Positions 13,001 through 23,329 of a stretch of DNA of 64,000 nt are shown piece after piece. Both the position numbers and the translations under genes were made by a program. Each line of letters starts with the position of its first letter. The stretch's first letter is position 1. The notes under the pieces are model-generated. The model was not told the DNA's origin. It was given only the letters and a program-made list of their open reading frames with translations, and ran no database searches. Source of the DNA: Gordionus sp. m RMFG-2023 (Eukaryota; Nematomorpha; Gordioida; Chordodea; Parachordodidae); NCBI RefSeq assembly GCF_954871325.1, contig NC_088776.1:46456569-46520568 (forward strand), read 5' to 3'.

Positions 13001-16000
13001 TTAATATTTTTGAGCAAAAGGATTTAATCAATAATTTATGTGTTATATGGAATACAATTTTTAAAAATAGTCTTAATACTAACCTAAAAACCTAAAATGG
13101 GCACACTCAAAATGCGCTATTTTTGATAATTTATACATTCCCTTATTATATTGATTAGTTTTTACTTAACGTAATAGATCAAAATTTCTAATATTTTGTC
13201 AAAACAATTAAGCTATGTTCAAATTTATTTTAACCACATTACGTAAAATGGCACATTTCACATAGTTAATAATCATAGCTCTTAAAGTATTATAGATAGA
13301 GAGCTACACTTTTTTTTGTAGGTGAGGGAATGGGCTACAAAAAATTTTACAATTTGTTCTGTTCTACTGCTTAAAATTATGGTAAAAATACAAATTAATT
13401 AATTGTTTTACCCCTGTCTCCCCTATTTATTTTTGATAAAATATTGCTCAAATTGGACAAGTATATGAAATTTAATTTGTAATAGTAAAAAGGCTCATAC
13501 AATCACTTATCGATTTTTATTTATTGTTGTTAAACGGCTAGATTTAACCAATTTTAAATTAATATTTAAGCCAAAACAGTATTACGCAAGCCTCGAGATA
13601 TTCTTAATAGACGTCCAAACTTTTCTGCCATCTACGAGCGAAATCTCTAGGCTTACGTAATATTTGTTCTAAAATATTGGATATCGTTTTTTAAAAATCA
13701 AGTTGTTTAACAGCACTACCTTTATTATTCCCGAGTATAAGTAGGGTAGTTTATCGACACGATCTACGGGCGCAAGTTAAAAATTTTTGCCATGTTATCC
13801 AAAGTTGTTCTTCAAAAAAAAACAATTCACAAGACTGATGCGATAGTTTTGGCTGAAAACTAGGTTTATCTATATTTTTAGTCGGATAAAACTGGAACGA
13901 TTTTACCTGTCTGTCTATATTCCATCCGCGTCACTATTTTATGATTAAATTTTGATATTTATTTTTTAAAAATCTGTTGTTTGCATAGGGGTGGCACAAC
14001 TAATTAGTTATATTTACCTATAATATAGTATAATAAATAATAGAAATAGATTATAAAATTGAATTTCAAAATATTCACTAATTATTATTTAACAGAGTTG
14101 TAAAGCCTCTTGTTTATTAGGAGCCAGCTCTCTGCTTTTTTTAAATTTTATTTTAATTCTAATGGTTACTTAACACTTTTATTTAAACATATCCAGGGCT
14201 TAGGAACCGATGAAGATCTATTAATCGAGATTTTAAGCAGTAGAAGTCCATCCGATATCCGACAAATCAAACAAGTCTATCAACAATGTAAAAACCCAAA
14301 AAACAAATTAAATAATTCGTGGAATTCTTTAAAAATCTTTTTTTAAATTATAGTATTTAAAAAGGATCTGGAAAAGGATATTATAAATGACACGTCTGGC
14401 CATTTTCAACGTTTATTAGTATCTCTCTCTACGGTAAATATTTAATATCTTTTTTAAACCCTATTTAGAAACATAGTAACAGTTAAATTGCCAAAAATGA
14501 CTACTTCATTCTCATTCTCATTATATTATTTTATTTATTCTCTTTTTTTTATTATTAGGATAAATAAGAATACCTTTAATTATGTTACAAATTAAATAGA
14601 TTGCATTTTTAATGTGACAATATTAATACAAATGATTTTAGGGGATGAGAGACGAAGGCAATAACATAGATCCAAGTTTAGCCAAAAGAGACGCCGAGGT
14701 ATAACATTTTGTTACAATACAAAATTTAATTTAGCAAATGAATATATATTTATGATAGAATAATTTTTTTAGACTATAAATATTTTTTTAAGAAATTTAT
14801 TTAACTTCATTAGTCGATATATTAATTTAAAGGAAATGTCAAAACCCAAACATTAAATTCAATTAAGCAAATTTTTATATCAAAATAATTTATTGAGTGT
14901 TTATTTTTTTCAATCCATTAATTAATTCCCTTAGGCCTTATTAAAGGCCGGAGTCAAAAAATGGGGCACAGATGAAAGCGCATTCAACGCAATTTTAGCC
15001 TCGAGAAATTTTAACCAACTAAGGGCTACTATGGACGAATACCGTAAAATATCTGGTCATACCCTAGAGCAGGCTATAAGGTCCGAAATGTCGGGAGACT
15101 TGGCTAATGCTATGACAGCTGTCGGTAAAAAAATAAATTTTAAATATCATGTAACCTTTTTCATTCGGTTATTGACTTTCCCTATAATTCTCTATCTATG
15201 ATTAATGATGCATAGCGTTATATACATTATTAAGTTATGTTTTCTAAAATATTTGATTTCGCAAATTATTCTTATATAAGAAAAGTATCACTTTTTAAAG
15301 GCAGCTCTGGCTCAGAAAGTTATAGATCTGAGTTGACGCCAAGAAGCTACGGCTCGATCCCAGCCATGGGACAATTTTTTTTCTGAAATATACCTCTTTG
15401 AAATAGGTACCATAAATGAGGGGTATATGTATTTCAATAAAATTTGGGCTTTGTTTAATAAATTATTAATTTGTTGACCGACTTTATGTATCATTTATCC
15501 CTCTTTCTCCACGATCCTTTGATCAAGTTCATTCTTTTTATTTGTTACTACCAATGTCAATCTTAATTATGAAATTAACGGGAATCAGCTGTTCGCCATG
15601 TTTATGCCTGATAATCCTTAGTAAGTAAATATTGAATTTTGCAATTATTTTAATCTTTTTTGTTGATTTAGAATGATTAGAATTAATTTTTTTTTCATTT
15701 GGGTTCGTATAGATTTTTTTAAACATGTGATACAAAGATTATTTGGACAATGTACTTTGTATTCCTTCTCGTAATTTTAGATTTGATATAATTTAAAAAT
15801 ATTTCGAGACCACAAAATATCTAAGCTCATATTCATTATTTTCCACCAAAGTCTCTTGGAATTAATTATAAATAAGCTTCTATTTAATCTGAAAATATAG
15901 CTCTTGAGTAATCCTTCCAAGTTAAGATTATAAACGAAGCTTGAGTAAAGAGCAGCTGGAAGTGTGGATAAATAATGATGCACTCAGTTTGGAGAGGGAG

Positions 16001-19000
16001 CATTTCTTTTTGGGTAATAGATCTTGACTTTTCTTTACTGGATTTTTGGTATGATATATTTTCGCTGAGCACACGAAGAAGGCATATGAAACTCGGGATT
16101 TGACAGCGCTTGAGTTTACATTTCCTCACATTAACTATCTTTTTTGAAGTTGATGCTTTTGGTACTTCCGGTGTGAGGGAGTATTTCCTAAATGGAAATT
16201 CGTTAATATGATATATACGATGTATAAGCGACATGGAGCCGTGAAATGATATGAAATACCCTTATGTAGTCATATTCATAAAATTAATCACTTCAGAATT
16301 CACAGATGTTCAGAGTCAAACAATATCAAATTCGTTCCATTGTCATATCAACTCTTGGAAAGCACTTACCTTTCTCAAGGAGATGGGAAGAAAAATTACC
16401 CATCTCAGCGGCGATTCTATACAATATTAATATATTCGCCAGAACATTGGTTTGAAAATTTGGCGTTAAAATTTCTTACCAATTTTCACCTCATAGCCAA
16501 TTATCCATCGTTTATAATATCCCAATGAGATCTTGTGTAGGAAGTACTCTCTCACACCAAAAGTACCAGAGGTATCAACTGTAGAAAAGCCAGCTAACTC
16601 AGGAATCCCAGGTTACACATGCCTTCTATTGCGCCAAAAAAACCAATACAGATAAGTTATGATTAATTCATCTTTTTGAGGATACTCCATAAGTTTTATA
16701 TTGAAAAAAAACAAGAATATATAAATAACAATAATCTTTTAAGGAATTGGAGAATAAATTATTTGTTAAATATATTTTTTTAATTTTTTTTAGCGAAATG
16801 TGCTCAATATAGACCCGCATATTTTGCCGAGCGACTTTACAATTCCATGAAAGTAAACGATAAAAAAACATTGGGATTTAATTTAAGATTTTTCACCTTT
16901 CGCGCTAACTATGAATGCAGGGTTAAACCTAAAATCAAAACGCCAAATGCTGAGCGGAATATTATCCAAAAAAAAGGATAATTGAAAATATATCATTGCA
17001 ATTAAATGTCAAAAAATTGATATTATTTTTTAAATTGTTGAATAATTTATTATACCAATTTTTGAAGTTCAACAAAAATTAAAAAATTTTATAGGTTATT
17101 TATGATCGGAACTAGGGATATCTCAAAAAAAATAAAAAACCAAAGAATTTTATTGACTAGAGATACTAGAAGTATAACTATAGTTATACCTAAAATAATT
17201 TTTATAATTAAAAGTTTAAACATTTCAGATTCTAAGGATATAATGAAAATGATAACTACGATAGAAATGCTAATAAATATTAAAGTAAATAAAATATTTA
17301 ACGAGTCCAAATTTATGATCGTGTTAGACCATAAATTTATATTTGATAGGGACTGTCATTATTGTTAAAATAGGTAGATGCGACAAAAACCCGATAAATG
17401 GGGTTATTAAGAGAAGGGATACTATCATTTATAGTGTCTTCATCTTTCTTGTAGTTCAATGATATTAATATCGATTTATTTATATACTGCTTTAAAAATT
17501 TATCTTTTTTTGGAAACTTGTTAATGTTTAAAAATGCTGTTAAAATTACGAATTATAAATGCGATTTTTACATAAATAAAATTCTCTTTTATTAATATGC
17601 TTTAAAAAAAAGGGCTAACTAAAACACTCACATCTATAATATATTGTTCACATATTTTACGAAATTAAATTAGTAAAAATTATAATGAATTTTCAAGGAT
17701 AGTTATGTACAATTGTTTAATTAAGTTGATAGAAAGTTTCCATTTCTGCCCTGCAATATCCATAAAAATTATCATTATTTATTTCTTTAAAAATAGAATA
17801 AAACTCCCGTTTCAAGTCTTAACTTGTATATTTTATTTAACCCTCTTCATTTTTAAGTAAATTAATATTCGTGGAATCCAACAATAAATATAACCAAATT
17901 TTTAAGAATATTTTTAAAAAATTAATTTTATTAAATATTTGTCAAAAATGACGGGATGAAAATGTTCTTCATAATTTTATGATAGATGTTACCTTTTATT
18001 TGAAAACCATATCCAATTTTTATAGCTTTTACTTGATAATTCTGTGTTAAAATATTACTTATAACCTATGGTCCTAAATCAGGTCCAAGCACATAATAAT
18101 TTTGGAAAATTTTCCCAAAGTAGACCTATAATAATTTTGGTAGTTGAGAATTGGAATACAATTTAATACAATCAGTATCAGATATTCATGACTTTGGTTT
18201 TTTGATAAGGTCCAGCCTAGGACCGAACAAAAAAAAATTTAGGCCCAGGCCTGACGCATATTTAATATTAAAAAAAAATCGAAAGCCAGGTTCTAGCCTA
18301 GCCCATAATAATTTTTCCCAAGCCCGGCCCAACTGATAATAATTTTGAAAAATTTTTTCTAAACCCGGGTCATAATAATTTTTTAAAATTTTGTCTAAGC
18401 TCATACTAATTTAAAAAATTTTTCCTAAGCCTAGCCCAAAATAATTTTGAAAAATTTTTCCCAAGCCCAGTCCATAATAATTTGGAAATATTTTTCCCAA
18501 ACCCAGCCCATAATAATTTTGAATATTTTTTCCAAACCCAGCCCAAAATAATGGGGAAAATTATTTTAGAAAAATTTCTAATTATTAACAAATGAAGGGT
18601 GCTCTCTGAGTAACCTATCATTCTACAGGGTAGTTTGTAGTATGGACATAAAAAAACATGATAAGATGTATTAACCTAAAGAACTACACATATAAAAATA
18701 AGAGAAATTATAATTGCCCGACATAATTATTTATTCATATTGAGACTATATAAAAGTTTTCTTTAAATAATGAAAAATTTAGGAGCTTGTCTCATCAAAA
18801 TAAAAATAAATTTAGTCAGTCATACCTCATAAAATAGGCAAATGTCTAATTCATTTATCATCAAATGAAGAGGAAATACCTGATTTCATCATATTGACAA
18901 ATAATATAATTTAGAATAGAAGTTCTATATAAAAATAAGAGATATCATTGATTCTTATTCAATAGACAAATATATTGATGTAATATTTTAAATAAACATT

Positions 19001-20464
19001 AAATTTAGTGATTTCAATACAAAATATAATTTTATAATTTCTATTATATATCAGATATAAATATTTCTTCATTAATAACATACTTCTTTTTTTTAATCTA
19101 TAAGTTTTATATTTGAATCTAAACTTTAAAATGGTATGACTAATGTAAGGTAATTACATCTTCTCTTTGGAATTTGTTGCTAAGAAAAATAAGTATAATA
19201 ATTTAATCTTTATATGTGTACTTTTGTTTTCTTTCTTCAATAAAATCTTTAAAATTAGATTTAATATCCAGGCATATAGATGATTGCAAATTTTCTCTTA
19301 GTTTAATCATGAGTTAATTACTTTATTGCGCAGCTAACATATATGTAAAATTTAACTACACCAACTCTTATTTTATTAGCTCATTGCGCAAACTCATAAA
19401 TAAGCATATTTAACCAAAAAAGTAATTTATATATAAGAAATATTTTACGACAATATTATAAGATGATTGGGGCTAAATAGTCTGAACGTTTGCCTTCGGG
19501 GTGGGAAGGTGCGGATTCGTAAAAAATATTTTATTTTCTGGGGGAAAATTTCCCATCCGATTTTGAACTCGAATCGGTTAAACTGGGTCGGCCAGGCTGA
19601 TAGGTCGAAATTTTAAGCCAAGGGATATATAAAAATTTGATATAAATACACATACACCATTTCGCCCCAAAATAAATCTCGCAGACAAAAAAGCCCATTT
19701 TTGCATTTTTTAATTCCATGCGAAGATATTTTATACCTCTCGCGATTTGGCGAATAGAGGTCCAAACCTTTCTGCCATATGTGAGCAAAATCTATAGGCT
19801 TACATAATATTATTTTGGCTAAACTCTTACAACTTTCATCATAAATTAATGAAAGTTTTTGAAATAAAAATTTTATAAACTTTTTTTATTACTATCAATA
19901 CATATTTCTAGGGAATCGGTACTAATGATGACATGCTAATAAGAATAGTTGTTACGAGATGCGAGGTTGATATGCAAAATATCAAATCAGAATTTCAAAG
20001 GCTCTACGGAAAATCTCTGGAATCTTTTATTTCCGTAAATCTTTATATTATTATATAATTTTTTTCTTCTTTTCTTAATTATAAAAAACAATATTGAAGC
20101 GATATGCAATAACAGCATAATTATTCCCATTTATGTACGATAAAGTTGAACAAAATAATCCAACACTTTAATAAATTATAGAGCCTAAAACCTTTTTTTA
20201 AAGGTTTTCTGCTATTATATTTTAGAATTAATAGCATAATTCTTATAAATAGATAAGATATTATTTTTGTTGTTATCAGTGATTAAAATGTAAGTTAAGG
20301 TTATTACTTCATAAAAACTAATTACTTTCTCTTCCTTTTCGTCACAATTGAAGATTAATTATTTTGATTATTTTGTATCGATTATTTTTTTAAATACATT
20401 GAAGGGAGACTGCTCTGGTGATTACAAAAGAGTTTTAATTGCGTTGGTTCAGGGAAATTTTTAA
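1035..20464 (+). CDS. Annexin A, four-repeat annexin, 5' end missing (10 visible exons)
   Basis: Calcium-dependent phospholipid-binding protein of the annexin family, expected in cytosol and at inner membrane surfaces. Coding exons, all GT-AG and continuous in phase: 1035-1119, 11501-11595, 12279-12392, 14197-14287, 14354-14433, 14642-14698, 14935-15124, 16794-16852, 19912-20034, 20405-20464 (stop TAA). They encode 317 residues, close to a full annexin core of about 310-320. Repeat 1 has MKGLGTDEKTI and GELSG; repeat 2 has GLGTDEDLL and NDTSG; repeat 3 has KWGTDES and SEMSG; repeat 4 has MKGIGTNDD and GDCSGDY. Each GxGT-type loop with its distal acidic residue is intact, so all four type II calcium sites look usable. 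Only the N-terminal head, which carries most annexin regulation, is missing. Introns hold many transposons; the 10.4-kb first visible intron dominates the gene length. A paralogue, annexin B, lies about 25 kb away on the other strand. The family call is secure; the orthology group is not assigned. Confidence 0.95.
1676..2590 (+). mobile_element. Decayed hAT-like DNA transposon remnant, copy 1
   Basis: This stretch matches, in opposite orientation, the sequence at about 9500-10680. Shared landmarks are a terminal block GAATCTCACAATAAATTATA near 1705 and a stretch around 1800-1900 coding for [13 protein letters not shown] and IKSIKR. It lies in annexin A intron 1. The translation is broken by several stops and frameshifts. 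The hAT assignment rests on general resemblance to the N-terminal transposase region in the other copy and is weak; another DNA transposon superfamily is possible. Confidence 0.4.
2606..2725. repeat. Palindromic element built on TTCGAATCGAAT-type words
   Basis: The block begins CCTATTCAAAAACGAATTCG and is dense in the word TTCGAAT and its complement. A related block lies at about 10860-10945 and ends GAATCGAATA...GAATAGG, which is the inverted form of the beginning here. Both sit beside the two copies of the hAT-like remnant, so they may be its outer parts or a separate short MITE. Confidence 0.4.
2739..4460 (-). mobile_element. LINE (non-LTR retrotransposon) fragment, minus-oriented, RTE-like
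   Basis: Reading leftwards from 4460, the minus strand encodes the tail of an apurinic-type endonuclease ([12 protein letters not shown], then ISDHKLV), a linker (3632-4228), and then a reverse transcriptase (3556 to about 2763). The latter includes [31 protein letters not shown] and [15 protein letters not shown], so the catalytic YADD is present. About 60 residues around the start of the RT domain are missing between the linker and the YREIALTS block, and frames shift there and near 3150. An inverted partner follows at 4479-5790. The element sits in annexin A intron 1 and is dead. Confidence 0.85.
4468..5790 (+). mobile_element. LINE fragment, plus-oriented, RTE-like, with 3' end
   Basis: This is a second copy of the same LINE family in the opposite orientation. 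It reads [30 protein letters not shown], then [15 protein letters not shown], where the catalytic YADD has become YTDD. The thumb follows ([14 protein letters not shown]), then a C-terminal part with [14 protein letters not shown] and [14 protein letters not shown], ending about 5788. It carries in-frame stops near 4775 and 5141. About 950 bp (4479-5431) is an inverted repeat of 2739-3664. The C-terminal FVNKCLR and FAHILR blocks are typical of RTE-type LINEs. Confidence 0.85.
5791..6137. other. Probable LINE 3' UTR and spacer
   Basis: Non-coding sequence directly after the LINE stop, with pyrimidine-rich stretches (5830-5890) and a less AT-rich patch near 6060-6100. No gene is seen. It is interrupted at 6138 by the target-site duplication of the hAT element that follows. 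Confidence 0.35.
6146..8042 (-). mobile_element. hAT transposon with 8-bp target-site duplication, degraded ZBED-like transposase
   Basis: The element is 1897 bp. It starts CAGTGTTGTTAAA and ends with the reverse complement TTTAACAACACTG. It is flanked by a perfect 8-bp target-site duplication, CTAGTTAG (6138-6145 and 8043-8050), as expected for hAT. Subterminal parts of both ends contain GTAGCGCGCTA-like palindromes. On the minus strand it encodes a BED-type zinc finger region (about 7747-7469, FRCKMCRKI...[11 protein letters not shown]) and the start of a hAT transposase (7274-6885, ending [16 protein letters not shown]). Separate blocks follow at about 6830-6690 ([16 protein letters not shown]) and 6630-6460. 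The C-terminal dimerisation region is absent, so the copy is internally deleted and non-autonomous. It lies in annexin A intron 1. Confidence 0.88.
8130..9070 (+). mobile_element. RTE-type LINE 3' fragment
   Basis: A 5'-truncated LINE opening inside RT palm motif C ([13 protein letters not shown]). It has an in-frame stop at about 8341 and then reads on as a thumb and C-terminal region ([41 protein letters not shown]), which is the hallmark tail of RTE/BovB-like elements. The stretch that normally links IVQQT to EMRML is missing, an internal deletion of roughly 30 residues. Coding ends about 8864; a 3' UTR-like tail runs to about 9070. It differs from the LINE family at 2.7-5.8 kb. Confidence 0.8.
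9500..10680 (-). mobile_element. Decayed hAT-like transposon remnant, copy 2 (inverted relative to 1.7-2.6 kb)
   Basis: Minus-strand reading gives two open pieces: 10075-9863 ([34 protein letters not shown]) and 9728-9528 ([39 protein letters not shown]). The second resembles the N-terminal helical part of hAT transposases. The outer end near 10650-10675 contains the same TATAATTTATTGTGAGA block as copy 1. No catalytic core is visible and breaks are frequent. Confidence 0.45.
10683..10786 (+). repeat. Three-copy 34-bp tandem repeat
   Basis: Three perfect or near-perfect copies of a 34-bp unit beginning TTTAAATATTGCTTCCATTT run head to tail, starting at about 10683, 10717 and 10751. The near identity of the copies indicates a recent slippage event. 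Confidence 0.9.
11275..11402. mobile_element. Hairpin MITE (CAGTGTTGTTAAA family), copy a
   Basis: Ends resemble ATTGTTAAAGGTTCGA on the left and TTTTAAACACTA on the right. The core is an imperfect palindrome: a left half CTCGAGATTTCACTAATAGA pairs with a right half GCCATCTATGAGAAAATCTC. The same core recurs at 13.6, 19.7, 44.2, 45.8, 46.9, 55.6 and 59.1 kb. No coding capacity. Confidence 0.7.
11403..12278. other. Annexin A exon 2 region and intron 2
   Basis: Apart from coding exon 11501-11595, this stretch shows only AT-rich intron sequence. Reading frames open on the minus strand near 11800-12030 and 12120-12400 have no family resemblance; the second is the antisense shadow of the annexin exon at 12279-12392. 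Confidence 0.4.
12562..13423. mobile_element. Non-autonomous TIR element with TA target site
   Basis: The left end GGGGGGACCTGGGGTAAA and the right end, read in reverse complement as GGGGAGACAGGGGTAAAA, form imperfect terminal inverted repeats of about 25 bp. Both are bounded by TA (12560-12561 and 13424-13425), as in Tc1/mariner-type insertions. The inner sequence is AT-rich without a transposase; a second GGGGTAAACC word occurs near 12910. It sits in annexin A intron 3, directly after the donor-side intron start. Confidence 0.6.
13524..13716. mobile_element. Hairpin MITE, copy b
   Basis: It begins TTGTTGTTAAACGGCTAGAT and ends GTTGTTTAACAGCAC, so the ends pair. The core holds CCTCGAGATATTCTTAATAG and CTACGAGCGAAATCTCTAGG, the palindromic signature of the family at 11.3 kb. 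No coding capacity. Confidence 0.75.
15300..15490 (+). repeat. tRNA-derived SINE-like unit
   Basis: A body with a possible RNA polymerase III box A (TGGCTCAGAAAG, near 15308) and a box B-like GGCTCGATCCC (near 15350) lies about 40 bp apart, as in tRNA-derived SINEs. It is followed by a low-complexity tail. It interrupts annexin A intron 7. I cannot assign a parent tRNA, and a single copy in this window does not prove mobility. Confidence 0.4.
15884..16590. repeat. Inverted repeat with coding-like arms of unknown origin
   Basis: On the minus strand at about 16190 the frame reads [16 protein letters not shown]. On the plus strand at about 16545 it reads [13 protein letters not shown]. The DNA around 16145-16190 and 16530-16585 is therefore an inverted repeat carrying the same peptide. 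The minus-strand frame stays open for 116 codons (16234-15884). I do not recognise the protein. It could be a fragment of a repeated gene or an element's ORF; it lies in annexin A intron 7. Confidence 0.35.
17089..17310 (-). pseudogene. Probable nuclear insert of mitochondrial ND4 (NUMT)
   Basis: The minus-strand frame reads [15 protein letters not shown], a strongly hydrophobic run, then [16 protein letters not shown]. The pattern of a D-S-L start, two hydrophobic helices and FFE-S-L-P-I is the conserved N-terminal portion of NADH dehydrogenase subunit 4. The match stops abruptly after LVPI, where the next residues of real ND4 should follow, so it is a fragment. It lies in annexin A intron 8, where a mitochondrial complex I gene has no functional role. 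Confidence 0.55.
18060..18560. repeat. Degenerate minisatellite of about 39 bp with CCCAGCCCATAATAATTTTG unit
   Basis: Units of the form CCCAGCCCATAATAATTTTG plus a short AAAATTTTTCC spacer repeat about ten times with variation. Because the period is close to 39, the opposite strand yields a repeating peptide ([23 protein letters not shown]), which is an artefact. The G/C words resemble those inside the hAT-like MITEs at 28.8 and 59.7 kb, from which it may have expanded. It lies in annexin A intron 8. Confidence 0.75.
19736..19825. mobile_element. Hairpin MITE core, copy c
   Basis: Only the palindromic core is clear: CTCGCGATTTGGCGAATAGA, then CAAACCTTTCTGCCATATGT and GAGCAAAATCTATAGGCTTA. 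This is the same signature as the other copies. The outer ends could not be placed with confidence; a weakly related left arm may extend to about 19560. Confidence 0.55.
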
Positions 20465-21920
20465 AAAGTAGATATGTACTAATAATAATATTTTATTTGA
20501 CAATTTATTCTTTTAAACGACTTATTTTTCTTTTTTATTATATAATATATAAATAGTACTTATCAAATTATGACATTCTATTTCTAACATTTTAGGGAAA
20601 AAATATATACTATATTATACAAAATATGTTTTTATAATATCTAATATTTACTCGACAGAAATTTAATATTTTAAAAAAATCGGTTAAAATTTATATTTTT
20701 AGCATATTGTATATTAACTCTAAATTATATATTATTTTAAAGGTATATTTGTTTTTAAAAATTAAATCTAGATTATTTATAAATATAAATTTCATCAACG
20801 AATTAATTAACTGATTATATAATTCAATCTGTAAATCTAATAGATTTATTTATAGATATTTATTGCCCATATTCTATTTTATTTATTACAATTTGTGATA
20901 TTCATTATAAAAATATTTGTAAAATTCAAAATGTGTGACTAATATTTCCCAGAATAATATAGTGTACTAAATATTGTCGAAAGGGTTGACAGAATTAAAT
21001 ATCAAAGTTTATTTTCTAACGCCATTAATAACCACCACTCTCGCACACACAAACATTATTTTAAAATCTTTTATTAATATAAAATATCGATTATACTATT
21101 TTTATAAATAATAATTAATAATGGAAATAATATATGATCTATAGATATCTCTTTATTCAAAATTATACTCGATTGGCTAAAAAAAGAATAAAGTTCGACC
21201 TATTTTTATCTTTATTTTCAACCTACTCTTTCTTTATAAGTGCATGCAAATTGAAGCATTATTGTTTTGCTTTTTAATTCAAATAATGTATTTTGATAAC
21301 TTGGAAACATTTGTTTGGCATTAAAAAAAACAAAATAGTTCCTAGTTTCAGGTTAGGGTTTAGTAAAATTTGTTCGGTTCGGGTTCAGAAAATCGATCAA
21401 ATTTTTTAAAATATCATTAAAAAATTTTTAAATTTTTAAACATTTTAAAAATCTAAATTAAAAAAAAACAAGTTCCCTCATGAAACTAGTATGATGTAAC
21501 ACATTAAAATTATTCAATACATATAAAGTACAATATAAAATATTTTTTAAGAATTTAAAATCGGACACTTAATTATATTAATGCCACCTTATGGAAACTA
21601 GATTTTAATCTTACATAAACATAATTGCACGATATGCAATACCAGAATATATCATCCTTTGCATGTATATTACTCATGAAGCATGTCTGAGTAATAATTG
21701 AAACATTTTTTTATGTAACTCTAGCTTAGAGCTTCAATAACAGGACTTTGAACCAGAACCCTGATATTTTACTGAACCAGAATATCTAACCACGAACATT
21801 TTTTTTTAAATTTAGGTAATTTTTAAAAAAAATTTACTTTATTTTTTTTGATGATTCGTTTAACAAGATTTTAAAAATAAAAATATAATATTTTTTTAAA
21901 TTTTATTGTATTATTATAAT
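20465..21920. other. Intergenic AT-rich sequence after annexin A
   Basis: No gene seen. Around 21340-21400 and 21730-21800 there are iterated GGTTCGG/GAACCAGAACC words typical of the G/C-word MITEs found elsewhere in the window, probably the two ends of one such element of about 450 bp. Confidence 0.35.
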
Positions 21921-21924
21921 GTCT

Positions 21925-22290
21925 TGAACGCGTTCCTGGACGAAGTTCATTTTTTGAAAAAAATAATGAAAGATGTTCTTTTCGACAAACTTTGAAGGCG
22001 AACGCGTTCCTTTTTTTTGGCGAGCACGTTCGTTTTTTACTTTCGTTCAATTTTAGAAAATCTACCTATTTTTATTCATTTGAAAATATAAAATATTAAT
22101 TTTTTACATTAAAAGTTAATAAGAAATTTTTTTTTTATTGACTCAAAACTTTTAATTTTAAACATGTAATATATAGTAGTTTTTATATTAAATTAAATAT
22201 TAAATAAAATTAAAAAAAAAATAAATTATTCGTAAAATTTGGAACGAACGTGAACGCGTTCCTTTTTTTGAAGTTGAACGTGAACGCGTT
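21925..22290. repeat. Cluster of GAACGCGTTC palindromes
   Basis: The 10-bp palindrome GAACGCGTTC or a one-base variant occurs repeatedly, for example near 21930, 22005, 22250 and 22280, together with GTGAACG words. The clusters at both ends are in opposite orientation, which suggests a short foldback or MITE whose ends carry iterated motifs. Related words occur at about 24040 and 33460-33550. Confidence 0.5.
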
Positions 22291-22542
22291 CGATTTTTTA
22301 AAAATGTTTACAGTACTTTATTATTATAATTATAATGATAAATATTTTTATGGTGAATTTGAAATATAAAATTAATTTAAATAATGTTTCTATTATTTTA
22401 ATTAAATTTTATTAGTATTTATTTATCTGGACATCAACCCCGAAGCCATTTTTAAAGAAGGATGGTTCACAGCCCTGCCCAAAAATCTTTGAAATTCGCT
22501 CTTTTTAGTCCACATAGCACATGAGTTAAATATCGCTTAATT

Positions 22543-22731
22543 TTGCTAAGAGTTATAGGCCGATATTTATTTATTTTGTTCGGTGTATATATTGTGGTAA
22601 AATCAGTAAAAGAATGTTATAGATATTCGATTGGATACAATGAATTCGTTTTAAATTCATATTCAAATTTAGATTCACTGGATAAGGATCAGGCGAAGAT
22701 TCTTAAGATGGCATATCAACATATTCATTAA
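22543..22731 (+). CDS. Small unidentified ORF with one hydrophobic segment, possibly a 3' exon
   Basis: A 62-codon frame ends in TAA at 22731. It opens with a hydrophobic stretch (RYLFILFGVYIVVKS), followed by a polar part with YNEF and DKDQAKILKMAYQHIH. Codon use and composition look more gene-like than the surroundings. It lacks an ATG; a possible splice acceptor (TTGCTAAG) precedes AGTTATAGG, so it could be a terminal exon of a gene whose other exons I did not find. I do not recognise the family. A chance open frame is the main alternative. Confidence 0.25.
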   Translation: MLRVIGRYLFILFGVYIVVKSVKECYRYSIGYNEFVLNSYSNLDSLDKDQAKILKMAYQHIH

Positions 22732-23329
22732 TATTTTTAAAAAAATCTAAAAAAATTTGGCTAAATAAAAATAAAATAGCAATTTATAAATGTAAAAATA
22801 AAAATTCTGGATATTGAAGAATGGCTGTGGTTCATATAATATACTATATTAAAATGGAAAATAAAATTATGAATTTGAATGAAAATATATGTCAGAATGA
22901 TTATTATATATTTAAGCATATATATTTATTAGAGGATTTAAAAAAAATTATAATGAAAAAAGAAAGTATTTTAATATATTTTCTTGATGGCTACATTTAA
23001 TATGATCAACTTCTTTAAAAGATATATAGGTCGAAGGGTGGTTTTATTTTTGCACTGCTGAGACTAAAAGGTTCAACACTGGGAAGGAGATATGAATCAG
23101 TTTCTTCACTGGATTCTAAGGGGGAGATAGGAGGTAGTTTGATTTCAAAATGGGTTAAATTATTTTTAAAATATTTCCTTCTGTTAGCTAAACATAATAT
23201 ATATAGGACATGGAACAGAACAGGAAGTTACTTGAAATAAATTATGAAACGGGAAGTGATCCTAGTAAAAATTTCTGAAACGTTCCTGAAAATAAAATTT
23301 TTAATTTTATTTTACTAAATTGTATATGT

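Noticed and set aside
18186-18621. Repeating [12 protein letters not shown] proteins on the minus strand
   Set aside because: By-product of a 39-bp minisatellite with variable copies and no start or splice context.
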